Below, piece after piece: positions 5,745 through 12,863 of a DNA stretch of 18,383 bases. The stretch lies in assembly GCA_017456805.1 (NCBI GenBank), contig JAFTIQ010000048.1:1-18383 (forward strand). The letters run 5' to 3'. Within the stretch, counting starts at the first letter, position 1, and each line of letters begins with the position of its first letter. The notes beneath the pieces were generated by a model that was given only the letters and a program-made list of their open reading frames with translations, was not told the DNA's origin and did no database searches. The translations under genes and the position numbers were made by a program. This stretch comes from Lentisphaeria bacterium (lineage in GTDB: Bacteria; Verrucomicrobiota; Lentisphaeria; Victivallales; UBA1829).

Positions 5745-6470
5745 ATGCAGAAGATCAGAGTCACGATCTGGAATGAGTTCCGCCATGAAAAGGATATCCC
5801 CGCTTGCAAGGAAATTTATCCCGAAGGGCTTCATGTTGCCATCGGAAAAGGAATTGCAGCAGATGATCTGGAAATCCGCTATGCCGCGCTTGATGATCCC
5901 GAACAGGGATTGCCGGATGAAGTCCTGAACAGTACAGATGTTCTTCTCTGGTGGGGGCATTGTGCTCATGGAGAAGTCAAAGATGAACTGGTCGAAAAGG
6001 TACACAAACGCATTCTTGAAGGAATGGGTTTGATCGTTCTTCACTCCGGACACATGTCCAAGATTTTCCGCAAGGTCACCGGCTGCTCCGGAACGCTCAA
6101 ATGGCGGGAAGAACAGGAACGTGCCCGACTCTGGAACATCGCGCCCACACATCCGATCACACAGGGGATCGGCGAATATTTTGAAATTCCCCACGAAGAA
6201 ATGTATGGTGAATATTTCGATATTCCCAAGGATGGAAATGTCATTTTCATTGCTCACTTTGAAGGCGGAAACGTCTTCCGTTCCGGGGTAACCTTTGAAC
6301 GCGGCTATGGTAAAATCTTCTACTTCCAGCCCGGTCATGAAACATTCCCTGTTTACTATCAGCCGGAAGTTGTAAAAGTCATCAGCAATGCGGTCCGCTG
6401 GGCAAAACCGGTGTTTTTCCGTGAACTCGACTGCCCTAAATCTCCTGCAATCGATAAGATCGGAGAATAA
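5745..6470 (+). CDS. ThuA-like domain protein (trehalose utilisation family, sugar metabolism)
   Basis: 241 residues matching the ThuA fold, a class I glutamine amidotransferase-like Rossmann domain found with sugar oxidoreductases in Rhizobium trehalose/maltitol pathways and widely in PVC bacteria. Recognisable parts are the N-terminal VTIWNEFRHEK, DVLLWWGHCAHGEV near residue 65-80, GLIVLHSGHMSKIF (about 94-108), FEIPHEEMYGEYFDIP, and the C-terminal GKIFYFQPGHETFPVYY. The ATG follows AAAGGA. The next gene begins 3 bp after the stop, so the two are surely co-transcribed. The exact substrate is not readable; in characterised cases ThuA works with a ThuB-type dehydrogenase on 3-keto-disaccharides, which fits its partner here by analogy. 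Confidence 0.9.
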   Translation: MQKIRVTIWNEFRHEKDIPACKEIYPEGLHVAIGKGIAADDLEIRYAALDDPEQGLPDEVLNSTDVLLWWGHCAHGEVKDELVEKVHKRILEGMGLIVLHSGHMSKIFRKVTGCSGTLKWREEQERARLWNIAPTHPITQGIGEYFEIPHEEMYGEYFDIPKDGNVIFIAHFEGGNVFRSGVTFERGYGKIFYFQPGHETFPVYYQPEVVKVISNAVRWAKPVFFRELDCPKSPAIDKIGE

Positions 6471-6473
6471 GTC

Positions 6474-7562
6474 ATGGCCAAATTAAAAGCTGGAGTTATC
6501 GGCCTCGGAATGGGGTGGAACCATTTGGATGGCTATTACGAACATCCCGATGTGGAGGTCGTGGCAGTCGCTGACCGCAGAGCAGACCGGAAGGCGCATT
6601 TTGAGGAAGTCTACGGCGGAAAAAATATCAAATTCTATGAGGAAGGGATCGATCTCATCAACAATGAAAAACTTGATATTCTTTCTGTTGCAGTTCCCAA
6701 CAATCAGCACAAGGATCTGACCATTGCCGGGTTGAAGGCCGGAGCGCATGTGCTTTGCGAAAAACCTATGGCAATGAATACAGCCGAGGCTGTTGAAATG
6801 ATGGAAACCGCCAAAGCTTGCGGAAAAAAACTCGGGATCGACTTCAGCTACCGGTTCAGACCGCAGTCCAGAATCATGAAACAGGTTGTAGAATCCGGAG
6901 AACTCGGAGAGATTTATTACGCTCAGAGTGTGTGGCTCCGCAGAGATGGAATGCCCGGTTTGGCGGCCAACGATTTCGGTACAGGAAAGAAAAAAGACGG
7001 TGGAATGGGTTCCTGGTTCTTTGATAAACAGCAGTCCGGCGGCGGACCTCTCATTGACCTGGGCGTTCACAGACTGGATCTTGCTCTCTGGCTGATGGGA
7101 TATCCGGAACCTGCCAGTGTTACCGGAAGCATCTATTCCAAGTTCGGTCCTGACCGGGCAAAACAGCGGGGGCTTGAATACACCGTAGAAGATTTTGCCT
7201 GTGCAATGATCAAATTCAAAAACGGCGCGACACTCCAGCTGGATGTCTCATGGGCATCCCATATCAAAGAAAATGAACTGCAATCCACCCGCCTCCTCGG
7301 GACAAAGAGCGGTCTGTTCCAGAAGAATCTCAATGAAGGGTACACCTATGACGTTGAGTTCTTCAAAACCCAGGATGGGATCCTCATGGATCATTCTCCC
7401 CATGAACCGGCCCCGGCAATGCCAAGCGCATACACCATGTTCGCTGATGCGGTCCGCGACAACACTGACTTTCTGGTCAAACCCGAAGAAGGGGTCACCG
7501 TCATGAGACTGCTTGACGCGATTTATGAATCCGCAAGAACCGGAAAAACAGTGGAATTCTGA
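6474..7562 (+). CDS. Gfo/Idh/MocA-family oxidoreductase
   Basis: 362 residues. An N-terminal NAD(P)-binding Rossmann domain shows GVIGLGMGWNH (residues 7-17), an acidic end of strand 2 (VADRRADR), and the family's EKP at 96-98 (HVLCEKPMAMN), whose Lys contacts cofactor and substrate. The C-terminal domain has SGGGPLIDLGVHRLDLALWLMG (from 188), with Asp195 and His199 in the usual catalytic positions. Length is typical (330-390). Start: ATG with GGAG in the end of the preceding gene. It forms an operon with the ThuA-like gene, the arrangement of thuA/thuB, so a sugar or inositol-type dehydrogenase is expected. Substrate unknown. Confidence 0.93.
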   Translation: MAKLKAGVIGLGMGWNHLDGYYEHPDVEVVAVADRRADRKAHFEEVYGGKNIKFYEEGIDLINNEKLDILSVAVPNNQHKDLTIAGLKAGAHVLCEKPMAMNTAEAVEMMETAKACGKKLGIDFSYRFRPQSRIMKQVVESGELGEIYYAQSVWLRRDGMPGLAANDFGTGKKKDGGMGSWFFDKQQSGGGPLIDLGVHRLDLALWLMGYPEPASVTGSIYSKFGPDRAKQRGLEYTVEDFACAMIKFKNGATLQLDVSWASHIKENELQSTRLLGTKSGLFQKNLNEGYTYDVEFFKTQDGILMDHSPHEPAPAMPSAYTMFADAVRDNTDFLVKPEEGVTVMRLLDAIYESARTGKTVEF

Positions 7563-7586
7563 TTCTGTTCCTCTGATATTTTTTCC

Positions 7587-7629
7587 AGCACCGGAGATTC
7601 GTTTTTCCGGTGCTTTTCTTTTTTTCATC
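7587..7629 (+). terminator. Rho-independent terminator of the ThuA operon
   Basis: A 9-bp perfect stem AGCACCGGA / TCCGGTGCT with a 10-nt loop, followed by a T-rich tail from 7614. It begins 24 bp past the oxidoreductase stop. Confidence 0.88.
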
Positions 7630-7681
7630 TGCAAAACGCTTCTTTTTGACATTTTCTTTGGACTTTTCCTTCCAACAATAC

Positions 7682-7710
7682 TTGCATTATCCCCGTTTTG
7701 AGTATATATT
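7682..7710 (+). promoter_or_regulatory. Promoter of uxaC
   Basis: Plus-strand -35 TTGCAT (7682-7687), 17-bp spacer, -10 TATATT (7705-7710). The predicted start near 7717 leaves a leader of about 39 nt. A TTGACA at 7648-7653 has no fitting -10. Confidence 0.5.
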
Positions 7711-7755
7711 TCACTACTCGTGAAAATAAATAATTTTTTAATAATGGAGCAGAAA

Positions 7756-9123
7756 ATGGCTTTTCTTGACAACAAGTATTTGCTGGGATCTGAATCTGCA
7801 CTCGGAATCTTTTCCAAGATCCAGAATCTTCCGATCATCGACCCTCACAACCATGCCGATGTAGCTGAAATCGCCCGCAATACAAAATATTCCGATCCCT
7901 GGCAGGTCTTTGCCGCAACCGACCACTATGTCTGGGAAGTCATGAGAAAACGGGAAGTCCCCGAAAACCTGATCACCGGTTCAGCCTCCCCCAAAGAAAA
8001 ATGGATGGCTCTTGCTAAAGTCATGCCGGAAATCGCTGGGAACCCCGTCTTCGAATGGATTCATCTGGACCTTCGCAGAAGATTCGGGATCGAAACCATT
8101 CTCACGGAAGAAACCGCTGAAGATATGTGGGAAGAAGTCAAAGCAGCTCTCGCTGTTCCTTCCAAATATCCCCAGGCACTCCTGAAAGAAATGAACGTGG
8201 AAGTCATGTGTTCCACCGATGACCCCATCGATACACTGGAAAATCACGGCATCGTGAATGAATCCGTCAAACGGACACTCATCCGCCCCACCTGGCGTCC
8301 GGACAAATCCAAACGGATCCAGAAAAAGGACTGGAAAGAGTATATTCAGAAACTTTCTGAACGGTTCCAGATCAAAATCGACTCTGTCGGCAAACTCGTG
8401 GAAGCAATGAAACTCTCCCACAAGTATTTTGAAGAACACGGCTGCCGTGCCAGCGACCACGATACCCCGTTCGTCTGCCCCTGTACCGCAACCGAAGCAG
8501 ATGCCGATGCAATTTTCCAGAAAGCAATGGCAGGAAAAGATATCTCCAATGCAGAATTCGCTGTTTATGCTGATTATCTTACTGCCCGCTATGCAGAAAT
8601 GGATGCTGAAGCAGGCTGGGTTTATCAGATGCATATCGGTGTCCGCAGAGATGTCCGCGATATCATCACCAATACGCTCGGGCCCGATGCAGGCGGGGAT
8701 GTTTCCGATCACTGGGTCGATATTGTTCTGCCCCTCTGCAGCTTCCTGAACCATACCGATGAAAAGCTCAAGGTTGTTCTCTATACGCTTGAACCTTCCC
8801 ACACCTCATCCCTGGCAACAGTTGCCCGTGCATTCGGCAGCAAGGTCCGTCTCGGTTCCGCATGGTGGCTGAATGATACCCCCATCGGAATGAAACGTCA
8901 GCTGGAATACATCGGAAGTGTTGATGTCTGGTATGACTTTGCCGGTATGGTTTCCGACTCCCGGAAGATCTGTTCCTATGCATCCCGTTTTGAAATGTTC
9001 CGCCGGGTTCTGGCAGACGTTCTGGGGGATGCCGTGGAAATGGGCAAACTCCCTTATCTCTTTGCAGAAAATCTTGCTGTAAAGATGGCTTACGAAGAAC
9101 CCAAAAAATTCTTCAATCTGTAA
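7756..9123 (+). CDS. uxaC: Glucuronate isomerase (divergent UxaC)
   Basis: 455 residues, close to the family's 465-475. UxaC converts D-glucuronate to D-fructuronate (and galacturonate to tagaturonate) at the head of hexuronate breakdown in the cytoplasm. It has the amidohydrolase-like metal site DPHNH (residues 29-33; usual DxHxH form DYHCH in E. coli). Later it has YQMHIGVRRDV (usual HIGALRNN), GSAWWLNDTPIGMKRQLE (usual GSGWWFNDQ..GM.RQL) and AGMVSDSRKICSYASRFEMFRRVL (usual [20 protein letters not shown]). The start chosen is the ATG at 7756, which has GGAG 6 nt upstream; in-frame GTG (7720) and ATG (7744) lack this. nagB starts 54 bp after the stop with no terminator between, so the two are probably one operon. 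The divergence from E. coli residues leaves open a related uronate isomerase specificity. Confidence 0.88.
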   Translation: MAFLDNKYLLGSESALGIFSKIQNLPIIDPHNHADVAEIARNTKYSDPWQVFAATDHYVWEVMRKREVPENLITGSASPKEKWMALAKVMPEIAGNPVFEWIHLDLRRRFGIETILTEETAEDMWEEVKAALAVPSKYPQALLKEMNVEVMCSTDDPIDTLENHGIVNESVKRTLIRPTWRPDKSKRIQKKDWKEYIQKLSERFQIKIDSVGKLVEAMKLSHKYFEEHGCRASDHDTPFVCPCTATEADADAIFQKAMAGKDISNAEFAVYADYLTARYAEMDAEAGWVYQMHIGVRRDVRDIITNTLGPDAGGDVSDHWVDIVLPLCSFLNHTDEKLKVVLYTLEPSHTSSLATVARAFGSKVRLGSAWWLNDTPIGMKRQLEYIGSVDVWYDFAGMVSDSRKICSYASRFEMFRRVLADVLGDAVEMGKLPYLFAENLAVKMAYEEPKKFFNL

Positions 9124-9177
9124 TTTGAAAACCATTTAACGCTGCGAAAGCAGATCATAACATAAAGGAAAGACAAA

Positions 9178-9963
9178 ATGGAAGTAATCGTCAGACCCAC
9201 AGCTAAAAGCGCAGAAGAACTGACAGCCAAGATCATTGCTGCCGAACTCATCAAGAAGCCGAACATGACCCTCGGTCTCGCTACCGGTCGTACCATGGAA
9301 AGACTTTATGATCTCCTCGGTCAGAAATGCAAAAATGAAGGACTTGACTTCTCTCTCTGCAAAACATTCAACCTGGATGAATATGTCGGTCTCGCACCCG
9401 AAGATCCCAACTCCTACCGCTACTACATGAACAAGAACCTCTTCGAAAAGATCAACATCGATATGCGCAACACCCATGTCGAAAACGGCATCGCTGAAGA
9501 TCTCGACGAAGAATGTGCACGTTATGAAGAAATGATCGAAGAAGCAGGCGGACTCGACCTCCAGCTCCTCGGTATCGGACGCAGCGGTCACATCGGTTTC
9601 AACGAACCCCTTTCTCCCCTCACCTCCCGCACTCGCATGGTCCCCCTGACCAAAGTCACATACGAACAGAACAGCCCCCTCTTCGAAAATCCCGAAGATA
9701 TGCCTATGCTCGCTATGACAATGGGTGTCGGAACCATCCTCGAAGCTAAGAAGCTTGTTATGCTCGTCACCGGTGCAGAAAAGGCTGATATCATCGCAAA
9801 AGCTATCGAAGGTCCTGTCACAAGCATGATCTCCGGTTCCGCTATCCAGTTCCACCCCGATTGCGTTGTCATCCTCGACGAAGAAGCAGCTGCGAAACTC
9901 GAAGGAAAAGAAGACTACGCTTTCGCCGTCAAGAACAGCCCCAAATACAAAGATTTTCTTTGA
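9178..9963 (+). CDS. nagB: Glucosamine-6-phosphate deaminase
   Basis: 261 residues; converts glucosamine-6-phosphate to fructose-6-phosphate and ammonia, the step that feeds amino sugars into glycolysis. LGLATGRT (32-39) forms the phosphate loop. FNLDEYVGL (64-72) holds the general base Asp67. GIGRSGHIGFNEP (132-144) holds His138 and Glu143. GVGTILEA follows, typical of the family. The residue before the GH pair is Ser136, where E. coli NagB has Asp141 and Bacillus has Asn, and the phosphate loop reads GRTMERLY rather than GSTPxxxY, so it belongs to a variant subgroup. Codon choice is strikingly C-ending (CTC, ATC, CGC) compared with neighbours, suggesting high expression. RBS AAAGGA before ATG. 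Likely co-transcribed with uxaC and closed by a terminator. Confidence 0.92.
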   Translation: MEVIVRPTAKSAEELTAKIIAAELIKKPNMTLGLATGRTMERLYDLLGQKCKNEGLDFSLCKTFNLDEYVGLAPEDPNSYRYYMNKNLFEKINIDMRNTHVENGIAEDLDEECARYEEMIEEAGGLDLQLLGIGRSGHIGFNEPLSPLTSRTRMVPLTKVTYEQNSPLFENPEDMPMLAMTMGVGTILEAKKLVMLVTGAEKADIIAKAIEGPVTSMISGSAIQFHPDCVVILDEEAAAKLEGKEDYAFAVKNSPKYKDFL

Positions 9964-9989
9964 TTTGAGCAGTCATTCTTGAAATGATC

Positions 9990-10024
9990 AGGATGAGGGA
10001 GTTCGCTCCTTCATCCTTTTTTTT
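9990..10024 (+). terminator. Rho-independent terminator after nagB
   Basis: Stem AGGATGAGGGAG / CTCCTTCATCCT closed by a UUCG tetraloop and followed by TTTTTTTT, 26 bp past the nagB stop. Confidence 0.93.
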
Positions 10025-10148
10025 GTCAAGTCAAAACAAAAAAGTATTTCCTTTCAGAGACATTTATATCATTTTCTTTATCAGAAACATTCTGTCTGTG
10101 ATGGATTAAGTATATTGTTTTTCTATATTAAATGACATTTTTTTACAG

Positions 10149-10176
10149 TTGAAAAAAAAACTGTATGTGATATATT
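10149..10176 (+). promoter_or_regulatory. Promoter of the PIG-L deacetylase gene
   Basis: Plus-strand -35 TTGAAA (10149-10154), 16-bp spacer, -10 TATATT (10171-10176). A small ACAGTT...AACTGT inverted repeat (10145-10164) overlaps the -35. The predicted start is about 27 nt before the ATG. Confidence 0.5.
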
Positions 10177-10208
10177 AAATTGAATTTGAAAGAAAAGGAG
10201 TGAATCTC

Positions 10209-10997
10209 ATGCAAAAACGTTTTCTTGTATTCGGAGCCCACCCGGACGATCCGGATCTTATGTTCGGCGGGGCAGCTTTGAAACTTATCAGGGCTGGTCA
10301 TGCTGTTAAATTTGTATCCGTTACAGACGGAGGTGCCGGACATCATATTTTATCGGAGGATGAATTGATCCCCAGACGTTATCAGGAAGCACAGGAATCT
10401 GCTGCGATTCTCGGTTTGGAAGAATATCAGATCATGGATAACCCCGATGGCAGGCTGGAAAATACGATAAAAAACCGGGAAGAGATCACCAGAATCATCC
10501 GCCGTTTTCTGCCGGATGTGGTGATCACTCACCGTCTTTGCGATTATCATCCGGACCATCGAATCACCGCACAGCTTGTTCTGGACACCTCATTTCTGCT
10601 GAGAGTCCCCCATTTCTGCCACGATACCCCGGTTCCGGCAAAAAACCCGGTGTTTGCGCACTCCTATGACGGTTTCACAGATCCCCGCCCTATCCGTGCA
10701 GATGCTTTTACTGACACCTCCGATTGTATGGAGGAAAAATACCGTCTGATAGATTGCCATAAATCTCAATTCTATGAATGGCTCCCGTGGGTCGATCTCG
10801 ACATAAAAGATTTTTCTGCTGAAGGCTGGAGCTGGGAACAAAGGATGAAACATCTTGACGATCATTGGGGAGAACGGTTCCGGCATCAAGCTGCTCTGAC
10901 AAATGGCGCAGCTGAAAAATATGCAGAGATCTACGAATACTCCCCCTACGGCAGAAAAGTCGATCAAAAAGAATTTCAGGAACTGTTTCAGCCCTGA
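10209..10997 (+). CDS. PIG-L/LmbE-family N-acetylglucosamine-type deacetylase
   Basis: 262 residues. The zinc-site motifs of the PIG-L family are present: AHPDD (10-14, here followed by PDLMFGG where the family usually has xEL..GG) and HPDH (114-117, in THRLCDYHPDHRI). Family members remove acetyl groups from GlcNAc-containing lipids, mycothiol/bacillithiol precursors, chitooligosaccharides or antibiotics. The start is the ATG at 10209 with AAAGGAG about 8 nt upstream, not the in-frame GTG at 10200, which overlaps the RBS. It is a single-gene unit behind nagB's terminator with its own promoter. Placement beside nagB suggests an amino-sugar substrate, but this is context only; the gene could equally serve thiol or lipid biosynthesis. 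Confidence 0.9.
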   Translation: MQKRFLVFGAHPDDPDLMFGGAALKLIRAGHAVKFVSVTDGGAGHHILSEDELIPRRYQEAQESAAILGLEEYQIMDNPDGRLENTIKNREEITRIIRRFLPDVVITHRLCDYHPDHRITAQLVLDTSFLLRVPHFCHDTPVPAKNPVFAHSYDGFTDPRPIRADAFTDTSDCMEEKYRLIDCHKSQFYEWLPWVDLDIKDFSAEGWSWEQRMKHLDDHWGERFRHQAALTNGAAEKYAEIYEYSPYGRKVDQKEFQELFQP

Positions 10998-11048
10998 TTT
11001 CTTCCGTCTCCGGTGACATCGGATCTGCGATCTGTTTAAAATGGAAAA

Positions 11049-11085
11049 GCTGCTGCAGGACATTCCGTTCTGCAGCAGCCTTTTT
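11049..11085 (+). terminator. Bidirectional terminator between PIG-L gene and hydA
   Basis: Stem GCTGCTGCAGGA / TTCTGCAGCAGC with a 7-nt loop is followed by CTTTTT on the plus strand and by TTTTCCATTTT on the minus strand. The flanking genes converge (stops at 10997 and 11113). Confidence 0.85.
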
Positions 11086-11112
11086 GATCATATCAAAAGT
11101 CAGATGACTTTC

Positions 11113-12855
11113 TTATTTTGAATGATACTTGGTGTGAAGCAGGTGATGAGCCTTTTCACTTCCGGGCTGACCAAGGAACTCAGCGTAGAGAGCCTTGATA
11201 TCCGGGTTGTTGTGAGAGCAGCGGATGACTTTGCGTTCATCTTCGCTGTAAAGACCTTTCATGCGCTTTTCGAGCAGTTCTGCATCGCCATGGAGGAAGG
11301 GCTGACCGCCGCCGTTGATACAACCGCCGGGGCAAGCCATGATTTCGATTGCCTGGAAACGGTTTCTGTCAGCTCTGACCATTTCAAGAACCTTGCGGGC
11401 ATTTCCGAGACCGGAGCAAACTGCAACGTTGATGGTCTTTCCGGGAGCAATTTCAACCTTTGCTTCTTTGATTCCATCGAGACCGCGGACAGCGCGGAAG
11501 TTGATGGCATCGCCTTCGAGTTCCTTGCCGTTGAGGATGGCGTAGACGGAACGGCAGGCTGCTTCGAGCACACCGCCTGTGACACCGAAGATGTCAGCAG
11601 CACCGGCAGAAGATCCGAGCGGGCTGTCGTATTCTTCGTCATCCATGTTGGCAAGGTTGATACCGGCTTCGTTGAACATACGGCAGAGTTCGCGGGTGGT
11701 GACGACATAATCGACATCGCGGACGCCGTTGGGAGCGAATTCGGGACGGGCTGCTTCGTATTTCTTAGCCTGGCAGGGCATGACGGAAACAACGATCAGA
11801 TCTTCCGGCTTCACGCCGATTTTTTCTGCATAGTAGCTCTTTGCGATTGCACCGAACATCTGCTGCGGAGATTTGCAGCTGGAAGGAATGTTCAGCAGAT
11901 CGGGGAAGTTATGTTCGATGAAGTTGATCCAGCCGGGGCAGCAGCTGGTAAGGATCGGCAGATCCTTGCCGGATTTGATGCGTTCGACAATTTCGTTGCC
12001 TTCTTCCATAATGGTAAGGTCAGCAGAGAAGTTGGTATCAAACACTTTGTCGAATCCGAGAGCACGGAGACCTGCAACGAGTTTACCGGTCACAGGGACG
12101 CCGGGAGCGAAACCGAATTCCTGACCGACAGCCACGCGGACTGCGGGAGCGGTCTGGACGATAACAGTCTTGGAAGGATCGTTGATTGCAGCCCAGACTT
12201 TTTTGACATAGGAGATACCGGTGATCGCACCGACGGGGCAGACGTTGACGCACTGTCCGCAGAAGGTACAGCTGGTATCAGCCAGAGGAATCATGCTTGC
12301 GGTACCGACTTTTGCCTTGAAACCGCGGCCGTAACCGGTAAGGGTTCCGACGGTCTGAACTTTGGAGCAGACGGTTTCGCAGCGGCGGCACATGACGCAC
12401 TTGGAGAGGTCACGCATAATTGCGTTGCTGGATTCGTCCACGGGGAACTTGTTGATTTCACCCTTGTATTCGATGTCTCTGATACCGAATTCAACAGCGA
12501 GCTTCTGGAGTTCGCAGTTCTGGTTCTTCGGGCAGGTCAGGCAATCCTGCGGATGGTCACTGAGCATAAGTTCCAGAACAGTTCTGCGGGCTCTGAGAGC
12601 GCGGAGACTGTTGGTGTGGATGACCATGCCTTCAGCGACAGGGGTTGCACAAGCGGGAGCCAGGTTGCGGCGTTTTTCGATTTCGACAACGCAAACACGG
12701 CAGCTTGCGGGTTTGTTGGAAACTCCGTTGCCAAGATGTGCACAGTAGCAAAGAGTCGGGATATTGATATTGAGCTGGCGGGCCGCTTCCAGAACTGTAT
12801 AGTTAGCAGGAACGGTAACGGCTTTCCCATTGATCGTGAGATTTACAGTCTTCAT
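11113..12855 (-). CDS. hydA: NADH-linked [FeFe] hydrogenase, catalytic subunit
   Basis: 580 residues; the H-cluster subunit of a trimeric HydABC hydrogenase that makes or uses H2, in the cytoplasm. Parts in order: N-terminal [2Fe-2S] domain (Cys36, 52, 55, 69); His-ligated [4Fe-4S] (His101, Cys105, 108, 114); two ferredoxin clusters (Cys153, 156, 159, 163 and Cys196, 199, 202, 206). The H-cluster motifs are L1 TSCCPGW (303-309), L2 MPCQAKK (359-365) and L3 MACPGGC (506-512), all intact. After L3 there is the small-subunit-like C-terminal tail. The ATG at 12855 is chosen because GGAG, lying in the end of hydB, precedes it and the family N terminus (MKTVNLTING) starts there; upstream in-frame sequence overlaps hydB coding. 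It is the last gene of hydCBA, 8 bp after hydB. Confidence 0.95.
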   Translation of the reverse strand: MKTVNLTINGKAVTVPANYTVLEAARQLNINIPTLCYCAHLGNGVSNKPASCRVCVVEIEKRRNLAPACATPVAEGMVIHTNSLRALRARRTVLELMLSDHPQDCLTCPKNQNCELQKLAVEFGIRDIEYKGEINKFPVDESSNAIMRDLSKCVMCRRCETVCSKVQTVGTLTGYGRGFKAKVGTASMIPLADTSCTFCGQCVNVCPVGAITGISYVKKVWAAINDPSKTVIVQTAPAVRVAVGQEFGFAPGVPVTGKLVAGLRALGFDKVFDTNFSADLTIMEEGNEIVERIKSGKDLPILTSCCPGWINFIEHNFPDLLNIPSSCKSPQQMFGAIAKSYYAEKIGVKPEDLIVVSVMPCQAKKYEAARPEFAPNGVRDVDYVVTTRELCRMFNEAGINLANMDDEEYDSPLGSSAGAADIFGVTGGVLEAACRSVYAILNGKELEGDAINFRAVRGLDGIKEAKVEIAPGKTINVAVCSGLGNARKVLEMVRADRNRFQAIEIMACPGGCINGGGQPFLHGDAELLEKRMKGLYSEDERKVIRCSHNNPDIKALYAEFLGQPGSEKAHHLLHTKYHSK

Positions 12856-12863
12856 AATGTCTC

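Noticed and set aside
7646..7654. TTGACA as the -35 box of the uxaC promoter
   Set aside because: No acceptable -10 lies 16-18 bp downstream; TTGCAT-17-TATATT is better placed.
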